NCBI GenBank assembly: GCA_002355495.1
Contig: AP017424.1
Location: 2,542,001 to 2,606,000, forward strand
Reading direction: 5' to 3'
DNA length: 64,000 nt
Source of the DNA: Streptomyces laurentii
GTDB taxonomy: Bacteria; Actinomycetota; Actinomycetes; Streptomycetales; Streptomycetaceae
In this document: in pieces, positions 31,143 through 40,700 of the stretch
Position numbering within the stretch: position 1 is the first letter of the stretch
Layout: each line of letters begins with the position of its first letter
Made by a program: the position numbers and the translations under genes
Notes under the pieces: generated by a model
The model's database searches: none
What the model was told of the DNA's origin: nothing
The model's input: the letters and a program-made list of their open reading frames with translations, nothing else

Positions 31143-31832
31143 TCAGCAGCACGGGCCGTCGGAGCAGCACGTGGGCTCGTTGCAGTCCGCCGCGATGCCC
31201 CACAGGGACTTGTCGACCGCGAACCCGGCGGCGGTGATCGCGTCGGTGACGTCGTACATCAGGCCCCTCGTGCGGGTCTTGGAGTTCGGCGCGTGGTGCA
31301 GATAGCGGCCGAAGTGCTGCTCGCACCAGGCGGCGTACTCCTGGGTGTGCAGCATGAACGTGTGCCAGGCGGGATCCACGGCCCTACTGGGCGCCATGAT
31401 GTGTTCCCGCTCGGTGGTACCGGCCACGTAGAGGAACGCCAGAGCCTCGTCCATGATCCGCGCGGCCATGCCGGCATCGAGGCTGTACTCGTCGGCGCAG
31501 AACGTCGTGAGTCTGTCGAACAGTTCGGGGGACACCAGGTCCCGGCCCTGCCGCAGAGCGGCGACCGGCCTCTCAGGTGCAACCGTCATCGGAAGTTCCT
31601 TCCATGAGGGTGATCGGCACGTGCAGCCGCCCCACCGCGCCGGCAGGCATCGGTCACAAGAGGGCGGGGCTTGGGGAAGCGGGGTCGTGCCCTCGCTCGA
31701 TGGGTTGGCGTAGCCGCACCAGGTGCAGGCGTAGCGGCCGTTCACGCCGAGGACTCTGTGACCGCATTGGCCGCAGCGGTGTGCGGTGATCGCGCTTGCA
31801 GGCGGCTGACCGTGTTCGGGGGTGCCAGCCAC
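31143..31832 (-). CDS. glycine-rich-domain-like protein with N-terminal zinc ribbon and Cys-rich tail
   Basis: 229 residues from GTG at 31832. Residues 15-75 hold a zinc ribbon (HRCGQCG ... YACTWCGYANPSSEG) and two more Cys pairs. From about residue 82 follows an all-helical domain with VDPAWHTFMLHTQEYAAWCEQHFGRYLHHAP, the signature of glycine-rich-domain-like (DUF1399-type) proteins. An internal ATG at 31589 has AAGGA eight bases upstream and would give 148 residues without the ribbon; both forms may be made. The C-terminus CNEPTCCSDGPCC packs five Cys in 13 residues, likely metal-binding. Function unknown. The first 91 bases overlap the next upstream gene. Confidence 0.6.
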   Translation of the reverse strand: MAGTPEHGQPPASAITAHRCGQCGHRVLGVNGRYACTWCGYANPSSEGTTPLPQAPPSCDRCLPARWGGCTCRSPSWKELPMTVAPERPVAALRQGRDLVSPELFDRLTTFCADEYSLDAGMAARIMDEALAFLYVAGTTEREHIMAPSRAVDPAWHTFMLHTQEYAAWCEQHFGRYLHHAPNSKTRTRGLMYDVTDAITAAGFAVDKSLWGIAADCNEPTCCSDGPCC

Positions 31833-31993
31833 TCCCTACCACCGTTCTCAGGGATCAGAAATGCCATGCTCTGGGGGCGTCGTTCCGAGGGCATGACGGC
31901 CGGGTCCTCGAAGTCGCGGACCACATCGCGGAGGATGCCCACGCGTCCGTGTGCGTCCTGGACGAGATTCCCGATGTCCTTCGCGGTGATCAC
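31742..31993 (-). CDS. small hypothetical protein (83 aa)
   Basis: GTG at 31993 overlaps the stop of an upstream mini-ORF (GTGA). Residues include DIGNLVQDAHGRVGILRDV and MAFLIPENGGREWLAPPNTVSRL, reminiscent of short actinomycete proteins of beta-barrel type with a GGREW motif that occur beside XRE and ATPase genes. It overlaps the start of the downstream gene by 91 bases, so either its end or the long form of that gene is imperfectly placed. An alternative GTG at 32068 would add 25 poorly coding residues. Confidence 0.5.
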   Translation of the reverse strand: MITAKDIGNLVQDAHGRVGILRDVVRDFEDPAVMPSERRPQSMAFLIPENGGREWLAPPNTVSRLQARSPHTAAANAVTESSA

Positions 31994-32061
31994 GACGACT
32001 GGTGGCACCCGTCCCCCACTGGCTCGTATGGGCCGCGTTCCTGCTCGCTGTCCGCCGCCAT
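31990..32061 (-). CDS. 23-aa leader mini-ORF (tentative)
   Basis: ATG at 32061 preceded by GGAGG with ideal seven-base spacing; the 23-codon frame ends in TGA that overlaps the GTG of the 83-aa gene. The arrangement fits a coupling leader. The peptide itself shows no recognisable feature. Confidence 0.3.
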   Translation of the reverse strand: MAADSEQERGPYEPVGDGCHQSS

Positions 32062-32150
32062 GGCGCACCCTCCGCTGTCGTTCGTCGATGGAACGACGTT
32101 AGGAAGTCGGCTGGTTGGCAGTCCACGGTGTTGCATGCGGTTGCACGCAT

Positions 32151-32999
32151 TCACCCGATCGCGGCAAGAGCCTTCCCGATCAGGTCGCGGGCCGGTGCTC
32201 CATGTACGGCCAGCTGCGACAACTGCGAGAACGCCCGGAGATACGTCTCGATCTCCCCGGGAGTGGTCACGTTGATTTCTGCCGTCAACGTCTCCACGGC
32301 TACCTGTTGATCGTCAAACGCGTAGAAAGCCTCCAGCGGCCACACCGTCCGGCGGGCTCGTGCGGGGATGATCCCGAGCGACACGTTCGGCCTCCCCATG
32401 GCAGTGAGCAAGTACTCAAGCTGCTCGGCCATGGCTGCTTCGTCACTGACCAGGTAGTAAAGAACCGTCTCCTCGATGATCAACGCGAACCGGTGATCGC
32501 CCTCACTCAGGACTCGCGATCGCCGTTGACGGGCGGCCACCGCCTCAGCCACGTCATCCGGAGTACCTTGAAACGTGGTGATGGCTTTGAGGAGCCCCGT
32601 TGTGTATCCGGCGGTCTGGAGCATGCCAGGCACGACGTTCGAGGCGTAGACGCGAAACGAGCGGGTCCGCTGGTAGAGCGGTGTCGTCTGTTCGTGGACG
32701 CGGCGCATGCCGTCGCGGTGAAGCTGGCGCCACTCCATATACATGGACTCGGCGTTTCGAGACGCGGCGATGATGTCAGCCGCGTACTCGTCGGCTCCGC
32801 AGGCCGCACACCATGCCCGGATGTCCGAGTCCGAGGGTGGGGTGAGGCCCCGCGCAACGCGAGACGACTTCGACTTGTGCCAACCGCACCGAGCGGCCAG
32901 CTCGTGCCCTGAGAGACCGGCGTCCTTCATGAGCCCTTGCAGGCGGGCGGCCACGGCTGCCCGCGCTGCTTGGGCGCTGGAAAGCGGGGAGGAAGGCAT
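32151..32999 (-). CDS. XRE-family regulator with DUF5753
   Basis: 282 residues. The HTH (ARLQGLMKDAGLSGHELAARCGWHKSKSSRVARGLTPPSDSDIRAWCAACG, about 18-70) is followed by DUF5753 with TTPLYQRTRSFRVYASNVVPGMLQTAGYTTGLL, ALIIEETVLYYLV, LEYLLTAMGRPNVSLGIIP and VAVETLTAEINVTTPGEIETYLRAFSQLSQLAVHG. It is downstream of the DUF6879 and 77-aa genes on the same strand, with a 19-base gap, and is probably the regulator of that operon. Confidence 0.88.
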   Translation of the reverse strand: MPSSPLSSAQAARAAVAARLQGLMKDAGLSGHELAARCGWHKSKSSRVARGLTPPSDSDIRAWCAACGADEYAADIIAASRNAESMYMEWRQLHRDGMRRVHEQTTPLYQRTRSFRVYASNVVPGMLQTAGYTTGLLKAITTFQGTPDDVAEAVAARQRRSRVLSEGDHRFALIIEETVLYYLVSDEAAMAEQLEYLLTAMGRPNVSLGIIPARARRTVWPLEAFYAFDDQQVAVETLTAEINVTTPGEIETYLRAFSQLSQLAVHGAPARDLIGKALAAIG

Positions 33000-33018
33000 G
33001 AACTGACCGGCCAGTGAT

Positions 33019-33543
33019 TCAGACGGTGTACTTCTCGTGCGGGACGGCGCGGTCCCAAACAGCTTCGAACGCGGCCACGCACAACTCGGTCACGGCTGGG
33101 TCGTCAGTCTGGTCGGTGTGAACCCACCTGCCGACGCCGTCGAAGATGTTGAACTGCACAAGTCGGCCATCGAAGATCCAGCAATCATTGCCGGGCAACG
33201 CCAAGTCGGATGCTTGGCGCCGGGGTAGCCAGCGGACCTGTTCGCCGGCAGCCACGTTGGTGAAAGTGCCGGAGTGCTCGAAGGCGATGTAGTCGCTGAC
33301 AGGCTCAGAGACGATGCGGGCCCTTCGAATCAGCACACCCCTAGCAGTGACCTCTTGCACAAGATCGAGCCAAGGCCGCCACCATGAGGCGCAGTCATCT
33401 CGGTCGAGCCGGTGGCCTCGCTTCCAGGCGTCGAAGCCCTCGACTTCGTTTGCGACGCCGTATGTATCGCGCATCTCAAGATGCACGGCTGACACCTGCG
33501 CGGACCGGATGAGATCAGCGAAGTCAGTCAGACTCTGCGACAC
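33019..33543 (-). CDS. DUF6879 family protein
   Basis: 174 residues; GTG with GGGAGG six to seven bases upstream. The sequence has the family pattern HLEMRDTYGVANEVEGFDAWKRG, DDCASWWRPWLDLVQEVTARGVLIRRARIVSEPVSDYIAFEH and WLPRRQASDLALPGNDCWIFDGRLVQFNIFDG. DUF6879 proteins are routinely encoded beside XRE/DUF5753 regulators in actinomycetes, in place of DUF397; their action is unknown. It overlaps the 77-aa gene by 20 bases. Confidence 0.85.
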   Translation of the reverse strand: MSQSLTDFADLIRSAQVSAVHLEMRDTYGVANEVEGFDAWKRGHRLDRDDCASWWRPWLDLVQEVTARGVLIRRARIVSEPVSDYIAFEHSGTFTNVAAGEQVRWLPRRQASDLALPGNDCWIFDGRLVQFNIFDGVGRWVHTDQTDDPAVTELCVAAFEAVWDRAVPHEKYTV

Positions 33544-33757
33544 GGAGCGCCTCCCTGAGAAGCGGCACCATCCGCTTCGGAACCCTGATCACCGACTCAT
33601 GCCCGGGGATTGACACGTCCTGAGAACTCTCGCCCGTGGTCTGGTCGTCTGCCGTCCACCCTTGGATCACAAGATCCTTCGTCTCCTGGTCCACCCACAC
33701 AGCCGGTGATCCGTGATCTCCGGACTCGGGATCTTTGCCGACGAACAGTAAGGCCAT
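33524..33757 (-). CDS. small hypothetical protein (77 aa)
   Basis: ATG with GGGAGG about six bases upstream. Reads MALLFVGKDPESGDHGSPAV, then VWVDQETKDLVIQGWTADD and VIRVPKRMVPLLREALRVA. Proteins of this kind recur in Streptomyces at the head of DUF6879-XRE operons; no domain name is known to me. First gene of a three-gene operon. Confidence 0.75.
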   Translation of the reverse strand: MALLFVGKDPESGDHGSPAVWVDQETKDLVIQGWTADDQTTGESSQDVSIPGHESVIRVPKRMVPLLREALRVAESD

Positions 33758-33801
33758 GGTGTCCCTCCCTGTCGAGCACGTGGCGCTTGGTTGCACAGGC
33801 T

Positions 33802-33818
33802 CACTCTGGAGGAGAGTG
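33802..33818. promoter_or_regulatory. CACTCT/AGAGTG inverted repeat, candidate operator
   Basis: Perfect six-base arms around GGAGG, 45 bases upstream of the 77-aa gene. It is well placed for autoregulation by the XRE protein of the operon. Confidence 0.4.
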
Positions 33819-33918
33819 CCGGTCAAGGAGGCCGGAACGACTAAATACCGCCTGAGGGTGGCCAGGGGAATCCGGCATGATGCCGGGCGGGGGTGGGACC
33901 CCCGCCCAGCGTGCACGG

Positions 33919-36231
33919 CTACTTGAGGTAGACGAGGCCGTCGGTGGTGAGGGTGGGACGGCCGCTGGTGCCGACCACGACGACCTTGACGGTGTGCTTG
34001 CCGCTGGTGGCCCAGGTCTTGGTCCAGATCGCGTCGCGGTACTTGGTGGTGCCGGACTTCAGATCGACCGTGGCGGTCTTCACGCCGTCGACGTAGATGT
34101 ACGCCTGGCCCGAGGTGGCCGCGCGGGACACGACCCAGGTGGCCGAGCGGCCGGTGAACGTCCACGTCAGGGACGCGTTCTTCGAGGAGCTGCTGAGGGA
34201 CTTGCCACCGAGGTAACTGGTGGACGACTTGGACGTCCACGTGCCGGACCTGGTGGCCGAGGTCTCCTGGAGGATCACCGGCGTGGCCGTGACCGACCCG
34301 CCCGCGGTGTTGCCCGCCTGGTCGTAGGCGGTCATGTTCCACGCCGTCGCGACACCGGACTTGGCGGTGTGGGCGGCGCTGGTGACGGTCGGGCCGTACG
34401 TCTTGGCGGCCGGCGCGGTCAGCCGTACCTCCTTCAGCGCCTTGTTGTCGGCGGCCTTCCAGGACAGCGTGACCGGGACGGCGGTGGTGTTCACCGTGCC
34501 GGTGCGCAGGGCCAGGGCGGGCTTGGTGGTGAACGTGGGCGCCGTGGTCTCCGCGACCACGGTCTTCGCCGCGCTGGTGGTCTTCTTGCCGGAGACGTGG
34601 GTGGCCCGCACGGCCACCGTGTGCGTGCCCGCGGCGAGGGTGGCGGACGCGGAGGTCGCGGTGCCCGCGACGGTGACCGCCGGCTTGCCGTCGACGAGCA
34701 GTTCGTACTGCTTGATCAGCGAGGCCGGGGTGGTGGCCGACCAGCCGACCGTGACGCGGGACTTGGTGTAGTACGTCGTACCGGACAGTCCGGCGCCGGT
34801 GACCGACTTCACGGTCAGGCCCGCGACGGGGCCGCCGGCCCAGGTGCGGAGGGTGGCCAGCTGCGGGTAGAACGCGTTGCCGGGGCACTGGGTGTTGTAA
34901 CCGTCGCGGTGGCCATGGATGACGGGGAACGACAGCTGGGCACCCTTGGCCCAGGACTTGCCGAAGAAGTTGGTTCCCGCGTCGCCCGCCGTGAGCGTGG
35001 TCGTACCGGCCGGGTCGACTCCGTACTGGCCCAGCTTCCACGCGGCGATCCGGGCGACCGAGACCATCGCCGCCTGCGAGGGGGCGGCGTCGGTGTAGGT
35101 GCCCAGGACCGAGATGCCGGTGGTCTCGGAGTTGAAGCCGTAGGCGTGCGCGCCCTGGACGGGCTGGTCGACACCGCCCTTGCGGCCCTCGTAGACCGTG
35201 CCGCACTTGTCCACGAGGAAGTTGTAGCCGATGTCCTTCCAGCCCAGCTGCTTGACGTGGTACGCGTAGATGCCGCGCACCACCGCGGGGGCGTCCGCGC
35301 AGGTGTACGTGTTGGACTCGGCCGTGTGGTGCACGACGACCGCCTTGATCTTGCCGCCGGGCAGGTAACCGGGCTCCTCCGGGCTGATCGACTCGTCCGC
35401 GCCCCATCCGGCCCGCGACGTGATCGGCGGCCGCGGGGCGGTAGAGGGCGGCGCCGGAGGCAGGGTCGTCGCGGACGGGCTCGGGCTCGTGGTCGGCGTC
35501 GCGGTCCCGGTCGGGCCGTCCGTCGGACCGTCGGTCGGGGACGCGGAGGTGGAAGGCGTCGTGGTCGGCGGCTCGGTCCCGGTGTCCGGCGTGCTGGTCG
35601 GCGGCTCGCTCGTCGGTTCACCGGTGGCGGGCGTCTCCGGGGTGCCGGTCGCGTCCGGGCCGGGGTCCGTGGACTCGGTGCCGGACGGCGTGGGCTCCTC
35701 GGTCCCCTCGACGGCGAAGGCCGCCGGAGTCATGGACTTCACGCTCCCCTTGCCGGGGTCGACCATGTCGAGGCGCAGTCCGGCGGGCAGCCCCGCCGAC
35801 GTCTTGCCGGCCGAGGTCATCCGTGCCTCGACGCCGTCGGACGGCCCGACCCAGGCCGGTTCGGTGCCGCCGCGCGCGGCACCTCGCTCGCCCTGACCGC
35901 TGTCACCGTCCAGCCGCAGCCAGGACGACCACTTCCCCGAGCCCACCGCCCGGGTACGGACCTCGACCGTGCCCTTGACGCGCGCGGTCGGGTCGGTCCA
36001 CGTCACCCCGAGCATGCTGAACGGCTCGGTCTCCCGCCGCGCGAGCGAGGCGCTGCGCCCGTCCGTGCTCGCGGTCAGCGGCGCGGTCTGCCCCCGCGTA
36101 CTCACCGGCCCCGTCGTACCCTCCGCTCCAGCCGGGGCATCGGCGTTGCCGGTGACCCCCTGGAAGACCAGCACACCGGTCACACCGGCGACGGCCACAG
36201 CGGCCGTTCCCCATATTCGACGCCGCTTCAC
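33919..36231 (-). CDS. secreted PGRP-type N-acetylmuramoyl-L-alanine amidase
   Basis: 770 residues from GTG at 36231. A signal peptide (KRRRIWGTAAVAVAGVTGVLVF) is followed by a substrate-like N-terminal region and a Pro/Thr/Ser-rich linker (about 175-268). The peptidoglycan-recognition amidase domain spans about 270-470: RAGWGADE, VVVHHTAESNTY (zinc His301), YNFLVDKCGTVYEGR with the catalytic-type Tyr, and HGHRDGYNTQCPG (zinc His441 and Cys449). All metal ligands are present, so it should cleave the MurNAc-L-Ala bond. The last 300 residues are Ig/FN3-like and a C-terminal beta domain (SWTW-type strands) that may bind the wall. Alone on the minus strand. Confidence 0.9.
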   Translation of the reverse strand: MKRRRIWGTAAVAVAGVTGVLVFQGVTGNADAPAGAEGTTGPVSTRGQTAPLTASTDGRSASLARRETEPFSMLGVTWTDPTARVKGTVEVRTRAVGSGKWSSWLRLDGDSGQGERGAARGGTEPAWVGPSDGVEARMTSAGKTSAGLPAGLRLDMVDPGKGSVKSMTPAAFAVEGTEEPTPSGTESTDPGPDATGTPETPATGEPTSEPPTSTPDTGTEPPTTTPSTSASPTDGPTDGPTGTATPTTSPSPSATTLPPAPPSTAPRPPITSRAGWGADESISPEEPGYLPGGKIKAVVVHHTAESNTYTCADAPAVVRGIYAYHVKQLGWKDIGYNFLVDKCGTVYEGRKGGVDQPVQGAHAYGFNSETTGISVLGTYTDAAPSQAAMVSVARIAAWKLGQYGVDPAGTTTLTAGDAGTNFFGKSWAKGAQLSFPVIHGHRDGYNTQCPGNAFYPQLATLRTWAGGPVAGLTVKSVTGAGLSGTTYYTKSRVTVGWSATTPASLIKQYELLVDGKPAVTVAGTATSASATLAAGTHTVAVRATHVSGKKTTSAAKTVVAETTAPTFTTKPALALRTGTVNTTAVPVTLSWKAADNKALKEVRLTAPAAKTYGPTVTSAAHTAKSGVATAWNMTAYDQAGNTAGGSVTATPVILQETSATRSGTWTSKSSTSYLGGKSLSSSSKNASLTWTFTGRSATWVVSRAATSGQAYIYVDGVKTATVDLKSGTTKYRDAIWTKTWATSGKHTVKVVVVGTSGRPTLTTDGLVYLK

Positions 36232-36473
36232 GCAGCCCCACCCCTCAAGACGAACGAGAATGAACAAAGAACGGCGATGTCCGCGGCTCCCCGCGGCGGC
36301 CCGATCCCCTGTCCGACGGTGCGCGTCAATCCGACAGGTCCCGCGCACACCTGCTCCGGGCCCGCTCTACGCGGTCGATGGTACGTAAAAAGGCATATTT
36401 CCGGTGCCGCGGGACTGACCCGGCTGGTTCCCCCCTGCCGGGCCATCCCGCTCGACGAAACCTGGCGCCGCCG

Positions 36474-37304
36474 TCAGCCGACGATGGCGACCGGGGCGTC
36501 CCAGGCGTTGCGGTCGACGTTGATGGTGTAACCGCCGCGGGTTTCCTTGCTGTTGGCCTTGTACTGGTGACCGCGGCTGTGGTCGGTGTACAGCTTCGGG
36601 TCCCAGGGCCAGTCCTTGGTGGTGGTCTCCTGACCGTTCCACAGCGCGTACCAGAGGTTGCCCGGGAGGTCCGTACGGTCCTTGGCGGTGGCGATCGCCT
36701 TGGCGCTGGAGCTGCTGAACCCGTAGAGACCGGCCCGGTAGGTCTTGGCACGCAGGGTCTTGGTGAAGGACCTCACGTAGGTGAGGGTGGCGTCGTTGCA
36801 CGCCTTGTTCGTGATGTCGTACGACTCCATGTTGAGGTAGATCGGGCTACCCGGCTTCATCCCGAGCGCCGCCGCCTTCGCGACCGCGTCGTTGGCGTTG
36901 GCGGCCCCGACCGAGGCCGCGGTGGCGGCGGTGAACCTCTCCTTGTTCCCGCTCTGCTGGCACGGCGGCTGCGCGCCGACGTACAGCGGGATGACCTTCC
37001 AGCCGAGCGTGTCGATCGACTTCACCCAGGACTTCGTCAGATTGGCCTGGGTACATCCGCGGTTCTTGCCGCCGATATAGACGGCGACACCGCTGTAGTA
37101 GCCGTCCTTCTTCCACGCCGTCATCGCGCTGAGCGAGGGCGCCGCGCAGGCGTCGAACGCCCGGCCCGTGTACGTCTTCTGCGCCGGCCACACCGTCGCG
37201 GCCATCGAGGTCTGCGCCGCGAACCCGGCACCGACGACAACGGCGACGCCCGTCGTCGCCAAGGCTATGTAACGGCCTCTCTTCGACAGCCGGTGCTTCG
37301 CCAT
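36474..37304 (-). CDS. secreted DUF1906 (Rv2525c-like, glycoside-hydrolase-fold) protein
   Basis: 276 residues. Signal peptide MAKHRLSKRGRYIALATTGV ... AAQTSMAA, then a TIM-barrel-like DUF1906 domain beginning at YTGRAFDACAAPSLSAMTAWKKDGYYSGVAVYIGGKNRGC and including KVIPLYVGAQPPC, SPIYLNMESYD and YRAGLYGFSSSS. The Asp/Glu positions correspond to those of GH25-like proteins, but DUF1906 members have no proven hydrolase activity. The C-terminus NVDRNAWDAPV matches the family end. It lies next to the amidase on the same strand but 240 bases away, so both may be cell-wall related. Confidence 0.85.
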   Translation of the reverse strand: MAKHRLSKRGRYIALATTGVAVVVGAGFAAQTSMAATVWPAQKTYTGRAFDACAAPSLSAMTAWKKDGYYSGVAVYIGGKNRGCTQANLTKSWVKSIDTLGWKVIPLYVGAQPPCQQSGNKERFTAATAASVGAANANDAVAKAAALGMKPGSPIYLNMESYDITNKACNDATLTYVRSFTKTLRAKTYRAGLYGFSSSSAKAIATAKDRTDLPGNLWYALWNGQETTTKDWPWDPKLYTDHSRGHQYKANSKETRGGYTINVDRNAWDAPVAIVG

Positions 37305-37743
37305 GTCCCCACCCCATCCGGTAAACGCCCCCCGGGATCCCGGGGTTCGCACACTTTATCCAGGGGCGGCGGGCACGCGGCGGCGGGCCGGTCGCTTCCT
37401 CATGAGCGAGGGGGCGTTCTGGCGCATCATCGCTCCCGGACGTTCCGCAGACGCTGGTCACTTCCTACAGCAAACGCGACCCGGCATGCGGTTGTTCGGC
37501 GCGCCGGTGCAGCGCGAGCTCGCCGGGGCTGCACATCGAACAGTCGGCGCGAAGGCATGCAGTTCCCCTCGCGCAGGGCCGTCGACTGCGCTGCGGGCGC
37601 GCAACAGCCCCCTCCGCGCCTCGGGCCAACCACGAGACCTATCGGGCGAGTGCCGATTGGCCATTTTACGATCTTTACCTTTCCACTTCACTCGCGATTG
37701 GATCACATTTGTAATTATCATGTAATTGAGAGGTTGAGGATCA
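37305..37743. other. 439-bp intergenic region before the RHS gene
   Basis: No supported gene. The last 90 bases (about 37650-37740) are markedly AT-rich for this genome (runs such as CATTTTACGATCTTTACC and TTTGTAATTATCATG) and likely hold the RHS promoter. The composition break suggests the RHS locus was acquired. Confidence 0.6.
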
Positions 37744-40700
37744 GTGAAGATGAATCCACCCGCGCCGGCGGAGCGCGGGCGCATCTGGTCAGGAAGGAGC
37801 CTGCGCTACATTGCGGGCAGCCTGTCCCTTGCCTTATCCGTTGCCCTCCTCGATGGCGTGAGTGCCACGGCCGCGGCGCCGGCTGGGCCAGTTGCCGCGC
37901 CGAAGAAGCCGGCCGCCGCGCAGGCAGCGGATATCCCCTCGGCTCGTGTGGCGGCCCGGTTGTCCGGGCAGCGGGTTGAGGCGTTGTCGGAGCGGACGGA
38001 GACGTCGACGACCTGGGCGAACAAGGATGGTTCGCTCACCACCGAGCTGGCTGCCGGTCCGGTCCGGTTCAAGGACGAGCTCAGCGGGGACTGGCGTGAC
38101 GTCGATGTCGAGCTCGCAGAGCTCGGGGATGGTTCGGTCGCGGCGAAGGCGCATCCGCTGGGATTGCGGCTCGCGGGCAAGTCGGGCACTCCCGCACGTT
38201 CGCTGAAGGCGGCGCAGTCCGAGCCGGCCACGGACCTGGTCACCTTGGGACAGGGCGACGGGGCGATCACGCTGCAGTGGCGAGGGGGACTGCCCGCGCC
38301 GGCCATCGACGGAACCCGCGCGACGTACGAGAACGCGGTGCCCGGTGCGGACGTGGTGGTCGAGTCCACCCGGATGGGTTTCGAGCAGTTCGTCGAGGTC
38401 AAGGAGAAGCCCGGGAAGGACGGCTTCTCCTACACCCTGCCGCTGAGGACCAAGGGACTGAAGGCCGAGCAGCAGCCGGACGGCAGCGTGCTGTTCACCG
38501 ACAAGAAGTCGAAGAAGACCGCGGTCATGCCCGCCCCAGTGATGTGGGATGCGACCGTGGACCCGGCCTCCGGTGAGCACACCCGCCGGGCCGCTGTCGC
38601 GATGAAGATCGTCAAGGTCAAGGACGGTGTGGACCTGGTCCTCACCCCGGACGCGAAGTTCCTGGCCAACCCGGCGACGAAGTACCCGGTGACGGTCGAC
38701 CCTTCGGCTTCGTCGCTGTCGAACGTGTTCGACACCTATGTCCAGCAGGGTGAGACGGTCGACTGGTCGAATGATGTCGAGCTCGACCTCGGCAACCCGG
38801 GTACGAAGAACGACGCCGACGGTACCCCGCGCACGGCCCATTCCTTCATTTCCTGGAACACCACGCCGATCTCCGACGCGCTGGTGATGGACGCGAAGCT
38901 GTCGCTGTGGAACTTCCACTCCGGCAACTACACCGGCACCTCGTGCCCGAACCAGTCCTGGTCGGTGTGGTCCGCCGGCGCCGCGTCGACGTCCTCGCGG
39001 TGGACGGCCGAGCCGGCCTGGATCGCGGAGAAGGCGACGTCCACGGAGACCCGGGGCAACGCCTCCTGCACCTCGCAGCCCGATGGCTGGATCAACGCCG
39101 ACGTCACCACGATGGTGCAGGAGTGGGCGTCGGCCAAGGCCGCCAAGTCCCACATGGGCCTGCGCGCTCCCGATGAGGACAACACGGGTCAGTGGAAGCG
39201 GGTCAACTCCGCCAACGCCGCGTCCAACCCGCCGAAGCTGACGGTCACCTACAACTACCGGCCACGCACGGGCACCAAGCAGGAGGCGGGTCCGCCGTTC
39301 TTCTCCTACAGCGGCGCCTACGTGGTCAACACGCTCACCCCGACGCTGCGGGATACCTTCGTCGATCCCAACGGTGACAAGGTCAACGGCACCTTCCAGA
39401 TCTTCGACTCGGCCACCAACGCCCAGGTCGGCAACGTCATCGTCTCTCCCTGGGTGAACTCCGGACAGGTCGCCTCCGTGACCGTTCCGGCCGGCGTGCT
39501 CGCGAACGGCAAGACGTACAAGTTCCGCACGTCGCCGTATGACGGCACGCACTACATCACCGGCTGGTCGGAGTGGAAGACCTTCACGGTCGACACCCTC
39601 CCGCCCGTCGCGCCCACCGGCATCACGTCGACGGACTACCCGTCCACGTCCTGGGTCAAGGGCGCCGGCCAGGCCGGCACCTTCACCGTCACCCCGACCG
39701 GCACCGACCACAACTGGCTCGGTCCCTGGACGGCGTGACCTGGACCAAGGTCGCCACCAGCGGCTCGACCGCGGCCAAGGCCATCAGCGTCACCCCGCCG
39801 AAGAACGGCACCCACACCCTTCAGGTGCGGCAGGTCGACAAGGCCGACAACAAGTCCGAACCGGTCGAGTACACCTTCCACGCCGGACCTGGTGGCTTTG
39901 TCCAGCCGAGCGACGGTGAGCGCACCGCCCGCCGTCTGCCCCTCGTGGCCGAGGCCGACGGCGGCAAGTTCAACGCGGTGTCCTTCTCCTGGCGCCGCTC
40001 CGAGGCCGACCCCTGGGTGCAGATTCCGGCCGGTCAGGTCACCTCGGGCGGCACCGCGCTGACCGCGTGGCCGGTGGCCATGACGGGCGGGAAGAACAGC
40101 CCGCTCGTGTGGAACGCCACCGACACCGTCAACCCGGACGGCACCGTGCAGATCAAGGCCGATTTCACCGGCCCGAACTCCGCGACCGGCAGCACCGAGC
40201 CGCTCTCCGTCGTCGTCGACCGCAACGCCTCTGGTGCCGCGAGCGAGTCAGCCGGTCCCGGTTCGGTGAACCTGCTCACGGGTGACTACACGCTCTCCGC
40301 GGGCGATGCCTCCGCCTTTGGGCTGTCCGTGTCCCGTACGGCCGCCTCCCGCACTCCGGACAAGGGGGCCACGCAGGAGGGCCAGGCGCCGATCTTCGGC
40401 AAGGAGTGGGTCTCCGGCACCGTCGCCGAAGCGACCGAGTCCGACTACTCCCACATCCGCCGGATCTCCGACACGGCGGTCGCCATCGTCGATTCCGAGG
40501 GCGAGGAGACGCACTTCACCGCCAACGCGGCGAAGACCGGCTGGATCCCCGAGACCGGTGCCGAGGACCTGACGCTGACGGGTAGCGTCACGGGCTCGTT
40601 CACCCTGACCGACACCGAGGGCACGGTCACCCAGTTCACCAAGCCCGACGCTGCCGCCACCACCTGGCAGGTGTCCTCCACTCTGCTGGACGGGCTGTCC

